A DNA stretch of 64,000 nt from Rhizobium leguminosarum (GTDB lineage: Bacteria; Pseudomonadota; Alphaproteobacteria; Rhizobiales; Rhizobiaceae): assembly GCF_002953715.1 (NCBI RefSeq), contig NZ_CP025012.1:2542001-2606000 (forward strand), in the 5' to 3' direction. Below are positions 18,944 through 28,045 of this stretch, piece by piece; position 1 is the stretch's first letter, and the number at the start of each line of letters is the position of its first letter. Under the pieces are notes generated by a model that saw only the letters and a program-made list of their open reading frames with translations, was not told the origin of the DNA and ran no database searches. The position numbers and the translations under genes were made by a program.

Positions 18944-20116
18944 TCACCCCCGCAAAAACTGCGACCCCTTATCAAACCCCAGCCCCGGAAAGATCTTCCC
19001 CGTCAGATCATCCGCACTCACATCGAACTGCCGGTAGAGCATTGCCGCGGCGAGTTCGCGCAAGTCGGCGGTCGGCATGAGGTCGCGGTCGTCGAGCAGC
19101 TGGCCGTCGCCGATGCCCGGCCAACGGCCGAGGATGCGGCCGCCATTGACGCCGCCACCTGATAGCAGCGCGCAGCCGCCGGTGCCGTGGTCGGTGCCGG
19201 CTGAGCCGTTCTGACGCACGGTGCGGCCGAACTCGGTCATGGCAAGCACCACTGTCTTTGCCCAGATCTCAGGCCCGAGCGTGGTCTTCAACGTATTGAT
19301 CGCCTGCGAAAGGTCCTGCACCGGCCGTTTGAACTGGCCGGCTTGGCCGATATGCGTGTCCCAGCCTGATATCGAGAAGCTGGCGATGCGGTAATCGCCC
19401 TTCAGCATGTTGCCGGCGAGCGCCGCCACATCGGCGATCTTGGCGCCGCGCTGGCCCTCCGGCTCGACCATCATCGAGGCGGTGTCAGCCCGTGTCGCCT
19501 CGGCAAGCGCCTCGGCGAACGGCGGATCGCCGGCATAGAGCCGCGCCAGGAACTGCATCTCGTCGCGCGCCGGCGTCAGATTGGAATCCGACGCCCAGAC
19601 ATCGACATTGTTGGGTCCGGAGAGGATCAGCTCCGTTGAAGTGTTGATGTCGATCGCCTTGCGCGCATCCGAGCGCGGAATGACGGCGAGCGCCCGGTTC
19701 AGCCAGCCGGTCTTTTCCTCGGCGACATGCTCGCCGCCGGATTCCAGCATGTCCTGCCCGTCGAAATGGCTGCGCTGGTCGCGGTAGGGCGTCGACACCG
19801 CATGCACGAAGGCAAGCTCCCGGCTCTTCCAGAGCGGCATCAGCTCTGCGGCCGCAGGATTGAGGCCAAAATGGCCATCGAGATCGAGAAGCCCGGTATC
19901 GGGCGTCAGCGCCAGTGTCGGCCTGAGCGCCGCAAAGCCGGCATCGCCATAGGGCTGCACCAGGTCCAGCCCGTCCATCGCGCCGCGCAGCACGATGGTG
20001 ACGAAACGGTTATCACCCGGCATCGCCGCGAAGGTGACGGGCGTGAAGATGGGAGCAGCGGCAAGACAGCAGGCCGACGTCAGAAAGCCGCGGCGGGAGA
20101 GCGAAATCCGGTTCAT
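18944..20116 (-). CDS. DUF1501-family protein, Tat-exported
   Basis: A 390-residue protein of the DUF1501 family, which has an alkaline-phosphatase/sulfatase-like fold. The N-terminus is a Tat signal (LSRRGFLTSACCLAAAPI). Conserved segments include RGAMDGLDLVQPYGD, GWDTHIGQAG and TEFGRTVRQNGSAGTDHGTG, where the His and Asp residues may bind metal. AGGAG lies eight bases upstream. It follows the DUF1800 gene by 11 bases; the two families co-occur widely, which suggests a shared periplasmic or cell-surface job that is still undefined. Confidence 0.85.
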   Translation of the reverse strand: MNRISLSRRGFLTSACCLAAAPIFTPVTFAAMPGDNRFVTIVLRGAMDGLDLVQPYGDAGFAALRPTLALTPDTGLLDLDGHFGLNPAAAELMPLWKSRELAFVHAVSTPYRDQRSHFDGQDMLESGGEHVAEEKTGWLNRALAVIPRSDARKAIDINTSTELILSGPNNVDVWASDSNLTPARDEMQFLARLYAGDPPFAEALAEATRADTASMMVEPEGQRGAKIADVAALAGNMLKGDYRIASFSISGWDTHIGQAGQFKRPVQDLSQAINTLKTTLGPEIWAKTVVLAMTEFGRTVRQNGSAGTDHGTGGCALLSGGGVNGGRILGRWPGIGDGQLLDDRDLMPTADLRELAAAMLYRQFDVSADDLTGKIFPGLGFDKGSQFLRG

Positions 20117-20127
20117 GACAGAGGCTC

Positions 20128-21639
20128 CTATCGGCGGTTGAATTCGGGCGACGCCAGCACCAGCGTCAGTCCGCTGATCTTGTTCGGCGCCTGCGAGACG
20201 ACGCGGATCGTCTCGTCGCGCGCGGCATCGGCGAGCGTCGATTTCAAGAATTCGCGCGGATCCTCGTCCCGGCCGAACTGTGCTGCGGCCCGCCGTGCCC
20301 AGGCCAGCCGCTCGGCGAGCTGGCTGCCGGTGATCCAGGCGGAGAAGCCTTCCTCGAAACCGGCCGGGCTCGGCGGCAGCCAGGTCGGCTGGCCCATGCG
20401 CCTGAGTGCCCCCTGCCCCAGCGCCCGCGCCGTCTGGAAGGCTTTGAGGCGCTTCTCCCTTGCCTCGCCGGCGGGATCGGTCGTTACCGGCGATCCAGCC
20501 ATGCCAGGCGTATTCGCCGCCATGTCGCCCTCGTCCGTGCCCTGCTGGTTCGCCGCCAGGAAGCTGCCGACGACGCCGTTGACCGGCCCCGCATTCAGCG
20601 CCCTCAGGCCGGTGACGATATAGTCGAAGGGCTGGCGCGCCTTGGCGCCCTCATCGCGCCAGGCGGCGGGATGGTCGAGCATGGCGGTGTAGACGGCAGT
20701 CAGGTCGCCATCCGTTTTCTTCCAGGCTTCGGCCATGTCGGACACCATCCCCTCATCGGGCTGGTCCGAGATGAAATGCACCGCGAGCTTGTGGCTGATA
20801 TGCGCCGCCGTCTTCGGATGGAGCGCGAGATCGTCGAGCATGTCGAGATAATCGTCGCGCGAGCGCCTGCGCCCGCCATAACTGACGCCGAGCACCTCAT
20901 GTGTCCCGGGCTCCGAAATATTCGGCCGGAACGCGATGTCCATCTCCTTGCGATCGATGGTGAGCCCCGTCAGCACCATGGCCGCCGCGGTCACATCCGC
21001 CTGGCTATAGCCGCTGCCGGCGCCGAGCGTGTGCAGCTCCAGCAGTTCGCGGCCGAGATTTTCGTTCAGCCCCTTGTTGCGCTTCATGCCGCCGGCCGAA
21101 TCCGGCCCGAGCGAATCCGCCTGGTCGAGATAGATCAGCATGGCCGGATGGGCGGTCGCATTACGCAGCAGATCGCCGAACCTGCCTGATATGAACGGCC
21201 GGATCGCCTCGGCCTCGTAGAGCGGCACGATGAGGCGCATCGGCAGGCTCTTGTTGGCGCTGGTGGAGAAATGATCGGTCCAGAAGGTCGCCAGCCGCTC
21301 GTAGAAGCCGTACGGCGACAACACCGCCTGCATCAGCCGCAGGTTCGCATCGTGCTGGAATTGCTGCTGCGCCTGACGCTGCACCCCTTTGCGCATCTCG
21401 CGCTGCGTCGTATCGTCGGTCACCGTCTTGGCGTCTTGCCGGATCTGCTGCAACTGCTCCTGCAGGCTGAGGATCGCCCGGTGGCGCATGTCGGGACCGC
21501 CAAGGGGAAAGTCCGGCATCGCCGCCTCCCCCTTGCGCAGCTGGCCGATGAGCTCGTCCTTGCTGCTCGGCGGCGCCTCGCCCGGCCGGAAACCATAGCC
21601 AAACCGGATCGCCGCCATCGTCGGGAAAGACAGGCTCAT
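20128..21639 (-). CDS. DUF1800-family protein
   Basis: A 503-residue DUF1800 protein. Recognisable parts are the N-terminal RFGYGFRPGEAPPSS, the central FWTDHFSTSANKS with LRNATAHPAMLIYLDQ, and NENLGRELLELHTLGAGSGY with DVTAAAMVLTG. No clear signal peptide is present although the partner carries a Tat signal; co-export with the partner is one possibility. GAGGTGA precedes the start at good distance. It is the first gene of the two-gene unit. Confidence 0.85.
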   Translation of the reverse strand: MSLSFPTMAAIRFGYGFRPGEAPPSSKDELIGQLRKGEAAMPDFPLGGPDMRHRAILSLQEQLQQIRQDAKTVTDDTTQREMRKGVQRQAQQQFQHDANLRLMQAVLSPYGFYERLATFWTDHFSTSANKSLPMRLIVPLYEAEAIRPFISGRFGDLLRNATAHPAMLIYLDQADSLGPDSAGGMKRNKGLNENLGRELLELHTLGAGSGYSQADVTAAAMVLTGLTIDRKEMDIAFRPNISEPGTHEVLGVSYGGRRRSRDDYLDMLDDLALHPKTAAHISHKLAVHFISDQPDEGMVSDMAEAWKKTDGDLTAVYTAMLDHPAAWRDEGAKARQPFDYIVTGLRALNAGPVNGVVGSFLAANQQGTDEGDMAANTPGMAGSPVTTDPAGEAREKRLKAFQTARALGQGALRRMGQPTWLPPSPAGFEEGFSAWITGSQLAERLAWARRAAAQFGRDEDPREFLKSTLADAARDETIRVVSQAPNKISGLTLVLASPEFNRR

Positions 21640-21665
21640 GGCCGTTCACCTCGTGATCACCGCTA

Positions 21666-21752
21666 AAGCAATTCCAACAAAAGTGCGTCGCGGTTTTGCG
21701 TCCGGAATTGCGTCAAACAAAAGTCAGAGCATTTCCGTGGCCCGGAAATGCT
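21666..21752. repeat. Two adjacent hairpin repeats
   Basis: GCAATTCC / GGAATTGC (21668..21711) and AGCATTTCC / GGAAATGCT (21728..21752) form two stem-loops. Both look like the short palindromes scattered between genes in rhizobial genomes. They lie upstream of the DUF1800 gene and past the DUF486 gene region. Confidence 0.6.
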
Positions 21753-21850
21753 TGAGGTGACAAGCTGCCAGCCGATTGCGACGCCAATCTGTAGGAAATG
21801 TGGCGATACCTAGACATGGACGATTTGTAATCTATTGAAAAGGCTAAAGT

Positions 21851-22198
21851 TTATGCACGGAAGATGAAGGATGCTCCGATTGCGATCAGGGCGAAGCCGA
21901 TCGCATGGTTCCAGGTCAGGTTCTCGCCGAGCCAGAAGATCGAGAAGCCGGCAAAGACGATCAGCGTGATCACCTCCTGCATCGTCTTCAACTGCGCCGT
22001 CGTATAGACCGCCGAACCGATACGGTTGGCCGGCACCGCCAGGCAATATTCAAAGAAGGCAATGCCCCAGCTGACGATGATGGCAAGGAAGATCGCGCTG
22101 CTCTTGTGCTTGAGATGCCCATACCAGGCAAAGGTCATGAAGATGTTGGAGGCAAACAGCATGACGACGGGCCAGAGGGCGGCGGGAGAAAATGGCAT
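21851..22198 (-). CDS. DUF486/DMT-family small membrane protein
   Basis: A 115-residue protein with four membrane spans, including LWPVVMLFASNIFMTFAWYG and IFLAIIVSWGIAFFEYCLAV. LKTMQEVITLIVFAGFS is the conserved third span of the DUF486 family, a relative of drug/metabolite transporters. The transported compound is unknown. Single gene. Confidence 0.82.
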   Translation of the reverse strand: MPFSPAALWPVVMLFASNIFMTFAWYGHLKHKSSAIFLAIIVSWGIAFFEYCLAVPANRIGSAVYTTAQLKTMQEVITLIVFAGFSIFWLGENLTWNHAIGFALIAIGASFIFRA

Positions 22199-22494
22199 GG
22201 GAAAACTCGGGAGTTGTGAAGGGAAAAACCGATCCGGCAGGGAGATACCGGCAGCCCTTACCTAGCACGCCGTCGCTCGGCGGCAAGCCCCGGGAACGGC
22301 TGCGACCTTACGCCACCGAGTCGATGCGGATGCCAGGCAGGTCGCGCGGCGGTTCGCCTTCCCAGCGCAGAAATTGCACCGGAACTGGACTCGCGGGAGC
22401 GCGACGTTCCGTGAAAAATACCGTGCATTTTTCCACTTAATGTTGAAACGAATCAACCTGCCGGACTAGGTTGCGCAGATACATAGGGGGCGAC

Positions 22495-23328
22495 ATGGAC
22501 ACGACACCGCAGATGCCGCAATACGCTACTTTGCCTTCCCGCCACTTCTGGCGACGCGCCGTGGCCTATCTCATCGACATCATCATCTTTCAGGCCGCCA
22601 TTCTCATAGCCGTCTACTGTATTTCAACAGTTCTTCCCCTAGACTTCCGCTTTCCCGGCTGGAGTTACACACAGTGCGGCGTAGAGTTGCCGGATCAGCT
22701 TGCAAAGCGGATTGACGCCGGATGGCCGCTGAGAAGTGGGGAAGTTCGTATCAATCAGATCTGCGAAGTCAGCCAAATCGGCTCGGAAAAACAAAGATAC
22801 CTGCAGACGGGCGTCTCCCGTCAAACAGACAACGGGACATCAGGCCAATGGCTGACCATCCCTGTCGACGCGGACGACAATCCAGTGATCGGACCCGTGT
22901 TCGTATATTCCAGCGTGATCTCCGGCATCGTCAACATTGCCTTTCTCGCGTTGGCTTTTGCCTATTTTTCCGCAAATGGCCGCCGCACGATCGGAAAGAA
23001 GCTGCTCGGCCTGAGAGTCCAATCCGTCGATGGTAAAAGCCCCGGCCTTGGCACCGAGTTTAGACGGGAGATCCTGAAATTCAGCCCGTATCTGTTTTTC
23101 ATCGCCGCCGCTTTTGCGTTTTCGCTGTTTCCAGTCTTTCCCACGGAAGACTTCGACGCCTTGCTCCGCATGTCTCGCGACGGATACGCACTTTTGAACA
23201 ACGGCGCCGCAACGTTCAACATCATCCTGGGTATAGCCGCCCTTATTTGGTGGTTCTTGCCCTTCATCTTTTGGCGAGGACAGAGCTTTTACGATCGCAT
23301 CTGCGCCTGCAAGGTGGTGAAGAGCTGA
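22495..23328 (+). CDS. RDD-family membrane protein
   Basis: A 277-residue protein. The RDD hallmark is split in the usual way: an N-terminal FWRRAVAYLIDIIIF with Arg and Asp entering the first span, then a third-span region NGRRTIGKKLLGLRV and the final RICACKVV. A large hydrophilic loop (about 55-140, with several cysteines) lies between the first two spans and is longer than normal. Four or five spans in total. GGGGG precedes the ATG. Function of the family is unclear; ion or lipid transport has been proposed. Confidence 0.78.
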   Translation: MDTTPQMPQYATLPSRHFWRRAVAYLIDIIIFQAAILIAVYCISTVLPLDFRFPGWSYTQCGVELPDQLAKRIDAGWPLRSGEVRINQICEVSQIGSEKQRYLQTGVSRQTDNGTSGQWLTIPVDADDNPVIGPVFVYSSVISGIVNIAFLALAFAYFSANGRRTIGKKLLGLRVQSVDGKSPGLGTEFRREILKFSPYLFFIAAAFAFSLFPVFPTEDFDALLRMSRDGYALLNNGAATFNIILGIAALIWWFLPFIFWRGQSFYDRICACKVVKS

Positions 23329-23360
23329 AAGGCTCTGTCGCCTTGGCGGCAGTACGCAAG

Positions 23361-23388
23361 AAAAGGCCGGCAGCTGTCGCCGCCGGCC
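23361..23388 (-). terminator. Intrinsic terminator after the MFS gene
   Basis: GGCCGGC / GCCGGCC make a seven-pair stem with a ten-base loop, followed on the minus strand by TTTTCTT. It lies 20 bases past the MFS stop and also follows the RDD gene on the other strand. Confidence 0.7.
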
Positions 23389-23407
23389 TCCTAAACCGCA
23401 GGCAGCG

Positions 23408-24658
23408 CTAGATTCGCATCGCGCCATGCGGTTCCTCGGCCTCCTCCGTGCCGAAGCGCACGTCCTTCTTCTCGTAGCCGAAGCCGGCAAGGGCCGCGAC
23501 GATCAACGCCACCACCGCCGCGACGATCAGCAGTGCATAGGCGTAGTCGCCGTCCCAGCGGGCGGCCAGCCCCGCCTGCAGCGTTGCATTGCCCGAGGCG
23601 AGCAGGTTGCCGAGCTGGTAGGCAAAGCCTGGAAAGGTGCCGCGCACTTCGTCCGGAGACAGCTCGTTCAGATGCACCGGCACGATGCCCCAGGCGCCTT
23701 GGACGAAGAACTGCATCAGGAAAGCGCCGATGGCAAGCAGCACCGGCCCCGGCGCATAGGCCCAGAGCGGCGCGACGGGTACCGCGATCAGTGCGGCGAT
23801 GACGATGGCCTTCTTCCGGCCGATCCGCTGCGACAGCGCCCCGAAGAACAGCCCGCCACAGATCGCCCCGATATTGTAGACGATGGCGATCGCACCAACC
23901 GTATAGCTCGAATAGTTGCGCTGGGTTTCGAGGAAGGTAGGATAGATATCCTGCGTGCCGTGGCTGAAGAAGTTGAACGCCGTCATCAGGAACACCGCCC
24001 AGATGAACAGCGGAATGTTTTCGCGCAAGACCGTCAGGAACGGCCGGCGCCCCTCGGCCTGCCGCTTCAGGAAGGCCGGGCTCTCTTCGACATTGCGGCG
24101 GATGTAGAGCACCAGCAGCGCCGGCACCGCGCCGACAAAGAACATGCCGCGCCAACCGATGACGGGAAAGAGCAGGAAGAACACGATCGAGGCGATCAGA
24201 TAGCCGGAGGGATAGCCGGCCTGCAGGATGCCCGAGACGATGCCGCGGCTCTGCTCCGGCACCGTCTCCATAACAAGCGAGGCGCCGACGCCCCATTCGC
24301 CACCCATGGCGATACCGTAGAGCGCCCTGAGCACAAGGAACATGGTGAGCCCGGTGGAGAAGCCGGTCAGGAATTCGAACAGCGAATAGAGCAGCACGTC
24401 GGCCATCAGCGTGATGCGCCGCCCGTAACGGTCGGCCGCAAGCCCGAAGACCAGTGCGCCGAGCGCCCGCATGGCAAGTGTCAGGAAGATCGCCACCGAG
24501 ACGGCGGGAACGTCGGTGTGGAATTCCTCGGCGATATATTTGAGAACGAAGACGAGAATGAAGAAATCGAAAGCGTCGAGTGTCCAGCCGAGATAGCTGG
24601 CGATGACGGTGTTGCGCTGCTGCGGCGTCAGCCGGCGCAGGCTTTCCAAAGCGGACAT
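23408..24658 (-). CDS. MFS transporter, SHS (lactate/sialate) type
   Basis: A 416-residue, 12-span transporter. The family loops are present: FGLAADRYGRRITLMAD between spans 2 and 3, MGGEWGVGASLVMETVP with RGIVSGILQAGYPSGYL, and LSQRIGRKKAIV in the second half. This pattern fits proton-coupled carboxylate or sialic-acid carriers of the SHS group; the real substrate is not determinable. The start at 24658 follows GGAGGAA; the frame is open 128 codons upstream with no coding character. Confidence 0.87.
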   Translation of the reverse strand: MSALESLRRLTPQQRNTVIASYLGWTLDAFDFFILVFVLKYIAEEFHTDVPAVSVAIFLTLAMRALGALVFGLAADRYGRRITLMADVLLYSLFEFLTGFSTGLTMFLVLRALYGIAMGGEWGVGASLVMETVPEQSRGIVSGILQAGYPSGYLIASIVFFLLFPVIGWRGMFFVGAVPALLVLYIRRNVEESPAFLKRQAEGRRPFLTVLRENIPLFIWAVFLMTAFNFFSHGTQDIYPTFLETQRNYSSYTVGAIAIVYNIGAICGGLFFGALSQRIGRKKAIVIAALIAVPVAPLWAYAPGPVLLAIGAFLMQFFVQGAWGIVPVHLNELSPDEVRGTFPGFAYQLGNLLASGNATLQAGLAARWDGDYAYALLIVAAVVALIVAALAGFGYEKKDVRFGTEEAEEPHGAMRI

Positions 24659-24916
24659 CTGATATTCCTCCGTCCGAAAGCGGCGGCGAGGCGGGCAATT
24701 CCGGATGCCGTCGGAAGGGGTGCCCGAAACGGGCGGGTGATGCTGTCGGCGATGGCGTTCGTGGGGAGAGCGTTCGCAATCGGTGACAGCGGGCAATAAC
24801 GTCAGCAATGCTGCCCGTGTTCCATCACGATTGGCGTGAACGGGTGGCGTCCCACGCGGCTCCTTGTCGCAGGCATACGATCGTCCAGCGCCCTGCCCTT
24901 GGGCGCGGCACCCTCC

Positions 24917-25068
24917 AACATCCCTTATCCTGAGGCGCGGAGCCCGCAGGGCGAAGCCTCGAAGGACACGCTGCAACGCTGCTCCTTGCGTCCATTTGAC
25001 GTCGAAACACCCGCCTCGTCCTTCGAGGCCCCTGCGGGGCACCTCAGGATGATGCTCTCTTGGATGTT
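24917..25068. repeat. Large imperfect inverted repeat
   Basis: Arms of about 51 bases (24917..24967 and 25018..25068) begin and end AACATCC / GGATGTT. They share ATCCTGAGG, CCCGCAGGG-like and CCTCGAAGGAC blocks in inverted order around a 50-base loop. No gene is contained. The whole non-coding stretch 24659..25111 lies between the MFS start and the methyltransferase stop. It resembles mobile palindromic elements common in rhizobia. Confidence 0.75.
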
Positions 25069-25111
25069 GCCGCCATACGCACCACAGGCAGCTACAGCGA
25101 AAACGCTATGC

Positions 25112-25921
25112 CTAGCTCCGGCCTGGCACCCTGCCCCGGCACGCCCACGCCACCGATGCGAACGACCGCGGCCCATCCGGCTCGCCAGCCTCGTAAGCAG
25201 CCCTGACCGAGGCATCGACCGCCTTTCGCTTCGCCGGGTCGAGCCCCGCGACATATTTGCCGAGTGGTCCCTCGCCGGCGGCGATCGGGGCCCAGTAGTC
25301 CGCGAAGGAAAGATATTCCATCCGGATCAGCAGCGAGGTCTCCTCGACGTCGGCAAGGCCTTGCGCGATGAAGCTCTCCTTCATTTCCCCCGGCCGCATC
25401 ATCGGCTGGAAACAATATTTGCGGCGCAGGGGCAGAGCGTTTTCGTCGAGCATCGCCACCGTATCCCACATCATCCGCATGCCGGACATGCCGCCATAAT
25501 GATCCCAGACGGCAGCCGCAACCACGCCGCCTGGGCGCACCACACGGCGCATCTCGGATACCGCCTTCCCCGCCTCGGGCACGAAATGCAGCACGAGCAG
25601 CGACATCGCCCTGTCGAAGCGGCCGTCCTCGAACGGCAGCGCGCAGGCATCGGCCTGCTGGATGGATATGCGCGGGTCGGTATTGCGCCGCCTGGCCGCT
25701 TCGACGAAGACGGGCGAATAGTCGATAGCGACGATCTCCTCCAGGCCGGGCGTTTCCGCCAAAGTGAACGCCAGGCTGCCGGTGCCGCAGCCGACATCGA
25801 GCACGCGATCGCCATCCGCGAGACCGGCGAAATCGACCAGCATCGGCGCCAGCCTCCTGCTCCAGCGCCCCATCAGCCGCTCATAACCATCCGCACTTTC
25901 GACATTGAAACTCGACGGCAT
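25112..25921 (-). CDS. SAM-dependent methyltransferase (paralogue 1)
   Basis: A 269-residue class I methyltransferase. Motif I is VLDVGCGTGSLAFTL, acidic motif II AIDYSPVFVEAA, then QQADACALPFEDGRFD and VVRPGGVVAAAVWDHYGG. The N-terminal YERLMGRWSRRLAP and the C-terminal half match the gene at 40744..41541 closely, so the two are paralogues. GGGGGAG lies upstream of the start at 25921. The methyl acceptor is unknown. Confidence 0.85.
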   Translation of the reverse strand: MPSSFNVESADGYERLMGRWSRRLAPMLVDFAGLADGDRVLDVGCGTGSLAFTLAETPGLEEIVAIDYSPVFVEAARRRNTDPRISIQQADACALPFEDGRFDRAMSLLVLHFVPEAGKAVSEMRRVVRPGGVVAAAVWDHYGGMSGMRMMWDTVAMLDENALPLRRKYCFQPMMRPGEMKESFIAQGLADVEETSLLIRMEYLSFADYWAPIAAGEGPLGKYVAGLDPAKRKAVDASVRAAYEAGEPDGPRSFASVAWACRGRVPGRS

Positions 25922-26003
25922 TGAAGTCTCCCCCTTCAAGGACGATGGTCCGCCGCCGGACAATAGGATTCCCCAGCAACCCTAGCAAGCGGAACAGCAG
26001 TTC

Positions 26004-26915
26004 TCACCCGATCTTCGCGTCCGACCAGTAGCGCTTCGGTGCGCGCCCGAAGACACGCTTGAACGCGTTTCCGAAGGCGCTTTCGGAGGAATATCCGAGT
26101 GCCGCGGCAAGGCCGGCGACCGAGACATCCTCTCGGCGCAGGGCTTCGCGGGCGCGATGCATGCGCCAGCGCGTGACATAGTCGAGCGGCGCAACGCCGA
26201 CCAGTTCCTTGAAGCGTTGCGCAAAGGCGGAGCGCGACATGCCGATCCGGGTCGCCAGCGCCTCGACCGTCCAGCGATGGCCGGGGCTGTTGTGGATCAG
26301 GCTGATCGCCGCGCCGATCTGCGGATTTGTCAGCGCGCCGATCCATCCCGTTTCGGCAGCACCCTTCCGGCCGACATAGGCCCGCAGCGCCTGCACGAGC
26401 AGGATGTCGCCCATGCGCCGCGTCATCAGCGTCGAGCCCATCTGCCCGGCCTCGAGTTCGTCGTCGAGGGTTGCGAGCGTGGCGCTGAGCAGCGCGGCGG
26501 CGCGGTCGCTGGCCGGGATATGAATGAACGGCGGCAGCGCGTCGAGCAGCAGCCGGGCGTTGCCGCCTCCGATGACGAAGGTGCCGCCGATCAGCGCGGT
26601 CTCGTCACCGCCGTGCCGGGCGATGTCGGAATGCTCCCAGTCGAAGAAGGCGATCCCGTCCTCCGGCTCCCTATCGAGATCGTTGGCGATCACATAGACG
26701 GGCGCATTGGCAAGCAGGAAGGTGTCGCCCGCGACAAGCGAAAATGGCGGCTCACCCGGCAGAACGATCGAACACGCGCCGCGGAGGACAGCAACGAATT
26801 TGAGCGCGGGCTTGGCTGGAAAACGAAACGCCCATTGCCCGCCGACCTCGAAACGTGTGCAGCGCGCACTCTCTATGTCGAGCAGCGAAAAGACATCGGA
26901 CAAGGGATCGATCAT
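26004..26915 (-). CDS. AraC-family regulator with cupin sensor
   Basis: A 303-residue regulator. Residues 1-180 form a cupin-type AraC binding domain (ALKFVAVLRGACSIVLPGE, VAGDTFLLANAPVYV). The C-terminal domain holds two helix-turn-helix units, VEALATRIGMSRSAFAQRF and VAGLAAALGYSSESAFGNAF, ending RAPKRYW. It is divergent from the short-chain dehydrogenase gene 93 bases away; in many bacteria such pairs are regulator and target. Ligand unknown. Confidence 0.88.
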   Translation of the reverse strand: MIDPLSDVFSLLDIESARCTRFEVGGQWAFRFPAKPALKFVAVLRGACSIVLPGEPPFSLVAGDTFLLANAPVYVIANDLDREPEDGIAFFDWEHSDIARHGGDETALIGGTFVIGGGNARLLLDALPPFIHIPASDRAAALLSATLATLDDELEAGQMGSTLMTRRMGDILLVQALRAYVGRKGAAETGWIGALTNPQIGAAISLIHNSPGHRWTVEALATRIGMSRSAFAQRFKELVGVAPLDYVTRWRMHRAREALRREDVSVAGLAAALGYSSESAFGNAFKRVFGRAPKRYWSDAKIG

Positions 26916-27008
26916 GGGTTCTGGACGATCTAGACGAAATCATGGAGCAACTAGCATAGATTCTCCAGGCAGCACCTGCAATCCTCAAAGGCACAAAGGA
27001 GAACGAAG

Positions 27009-27746
27009 ATGTCTGATATCAAGGACAAGGTTATTGCAATCACGGGCGCCAGCAGCGGCATCGGCGAAGCCACGGCGCTGCTGCTGGCCGAGCGCGGCGC
27101 AAAGCTCGTGCTTGGAGCCCGCCGCACCGACCGGCTGCAGGCCCTGGCACGACGCATCGCCGAAAAAGGCGGCGAGGCCATCTGCCTCGCCATGGACGTG
27201 AAAAAGCGCGAGGACCTCACAGCTCTCGTGGCGCTTGCCTGCAACAGCTATGGCAGGATCGACGTCATGATCAACAATGCCGGCATCGGGCCGATCTCCC
27301 TTCTTGATGAACTGCGGGTCGAGGATTGGGAGGAGATGATCGACGTCAACATCAAGGGCCCGCTCTATGGCATCGCCGCAGCCTTGCCGGTGTTCCGCCG
27401 GCAGGGTTCCGGCCACTTCGTCAACACGCTCTCGACCGCCGGCCTCATCATCAAGCCGACCATGGCCGTCTATGCCGGCACGAAGAACGCCATGCGCACC
27501 ATCGCCGAGGGCCTGCGGCTGGAGGCCGGCCCGCATCTGCGCGTCACCAACATCTCGCCGGGGTTTATAAGAACCGATTTCGCCGGCTCCATGACCAGCC
27601 CAGAGATCAAGGCCGAGATGGCAAAGCGCATGGACGAGATGGCGATTTCACCCGATGCCATCGCCCGCGCCATCGCCTTCGCCATCGAGCAACCCGCCGA
27701 TGTCGATATCAGCGACATCGTTGTTAGGCCCACCGCTCAGGCGTGA
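27009..27746 (+). CDS. Short-chain dehydrogenase/reductase
   Basis: A 245-residue classical SDR. The cofactor motif is TGASSGIG (residues 14-21), NNAG follows at about 90, and the catalytic set is the Ser of LSTAG with YAGTK (Tyr and Lys). Arg in GARRTDRL suggests NADP preference. AAGGAGA precedes the ATG. It is divergent from the cupin/AraC regulator, its likely controller. Substrate unknown. Confidence 0.92.
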   Translation: MSDIKDKVIAITGASSGIGEATALLLAERGAKLVLGARRTDRLQALARRIAEKGGEAICLAMDVKKREDLTALVALACNSYGRIDVMINNAGIGPISLLDELRVEDWEEMIDVNIKGPLYGIAAALPVFRRQGSGHFVNTLSTAGLIIKPTMAVYAGTKNAMRTIAEGLRLEAGPHLRVTNISPGFIRTDFAGSMTSPEIKAEMAKRMDEMAISPDAIARAIAFAIEQPADVDISDIVVRPTAQA

Positions 27747-27875
27747 GGTATCGTTGGCAGCGGCGGCTCCTGTCTATCTTGAACAGCAGGACAATCGCCA
27801 TGCGGCGTGGAAGCGATCGATCTGCCGGTCCAGCGCTCTTCAATTCTGCGATGTAGAGTTCGGACATGCCCCCTG

Positions 27876-27978
27876 CTCTCCGTCATGCCCGGGCTTGACC
27901 CGAGCATCCACGCGGCACCCGTAAGCGGCCGTGGCATGGATCCTCGGCTCAAATGTAGAGCCCGAGGATGACGGAGAG
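27876..27978. repeat. Inverted repeat element
   Basis: Left arm 27876..27910 and right arm 27937..27978 pair through CTCTCCGTCAT / ATGACGGAGAG, GGGCT / AGCCC and ATCCA / TGGAT blocks. It fills most of the 299-base gap between the convergent SDR and NmrA-like genes; nothing else is seen there. Confidence 0.7.
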
Positions 27979-28045
27979 TGTGGCGAAGGCCATCAAGGCA
28001 TCACCTGTCGGTGACACCGGTCAGATCACCGGTGTCACAGCGAAT

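Noticed and set aside
23426..24799. A 457-codon frame antisense to the MFS gene.
   Set aside because: Charged, domain-free translation opposite a clear 12-span transporter.
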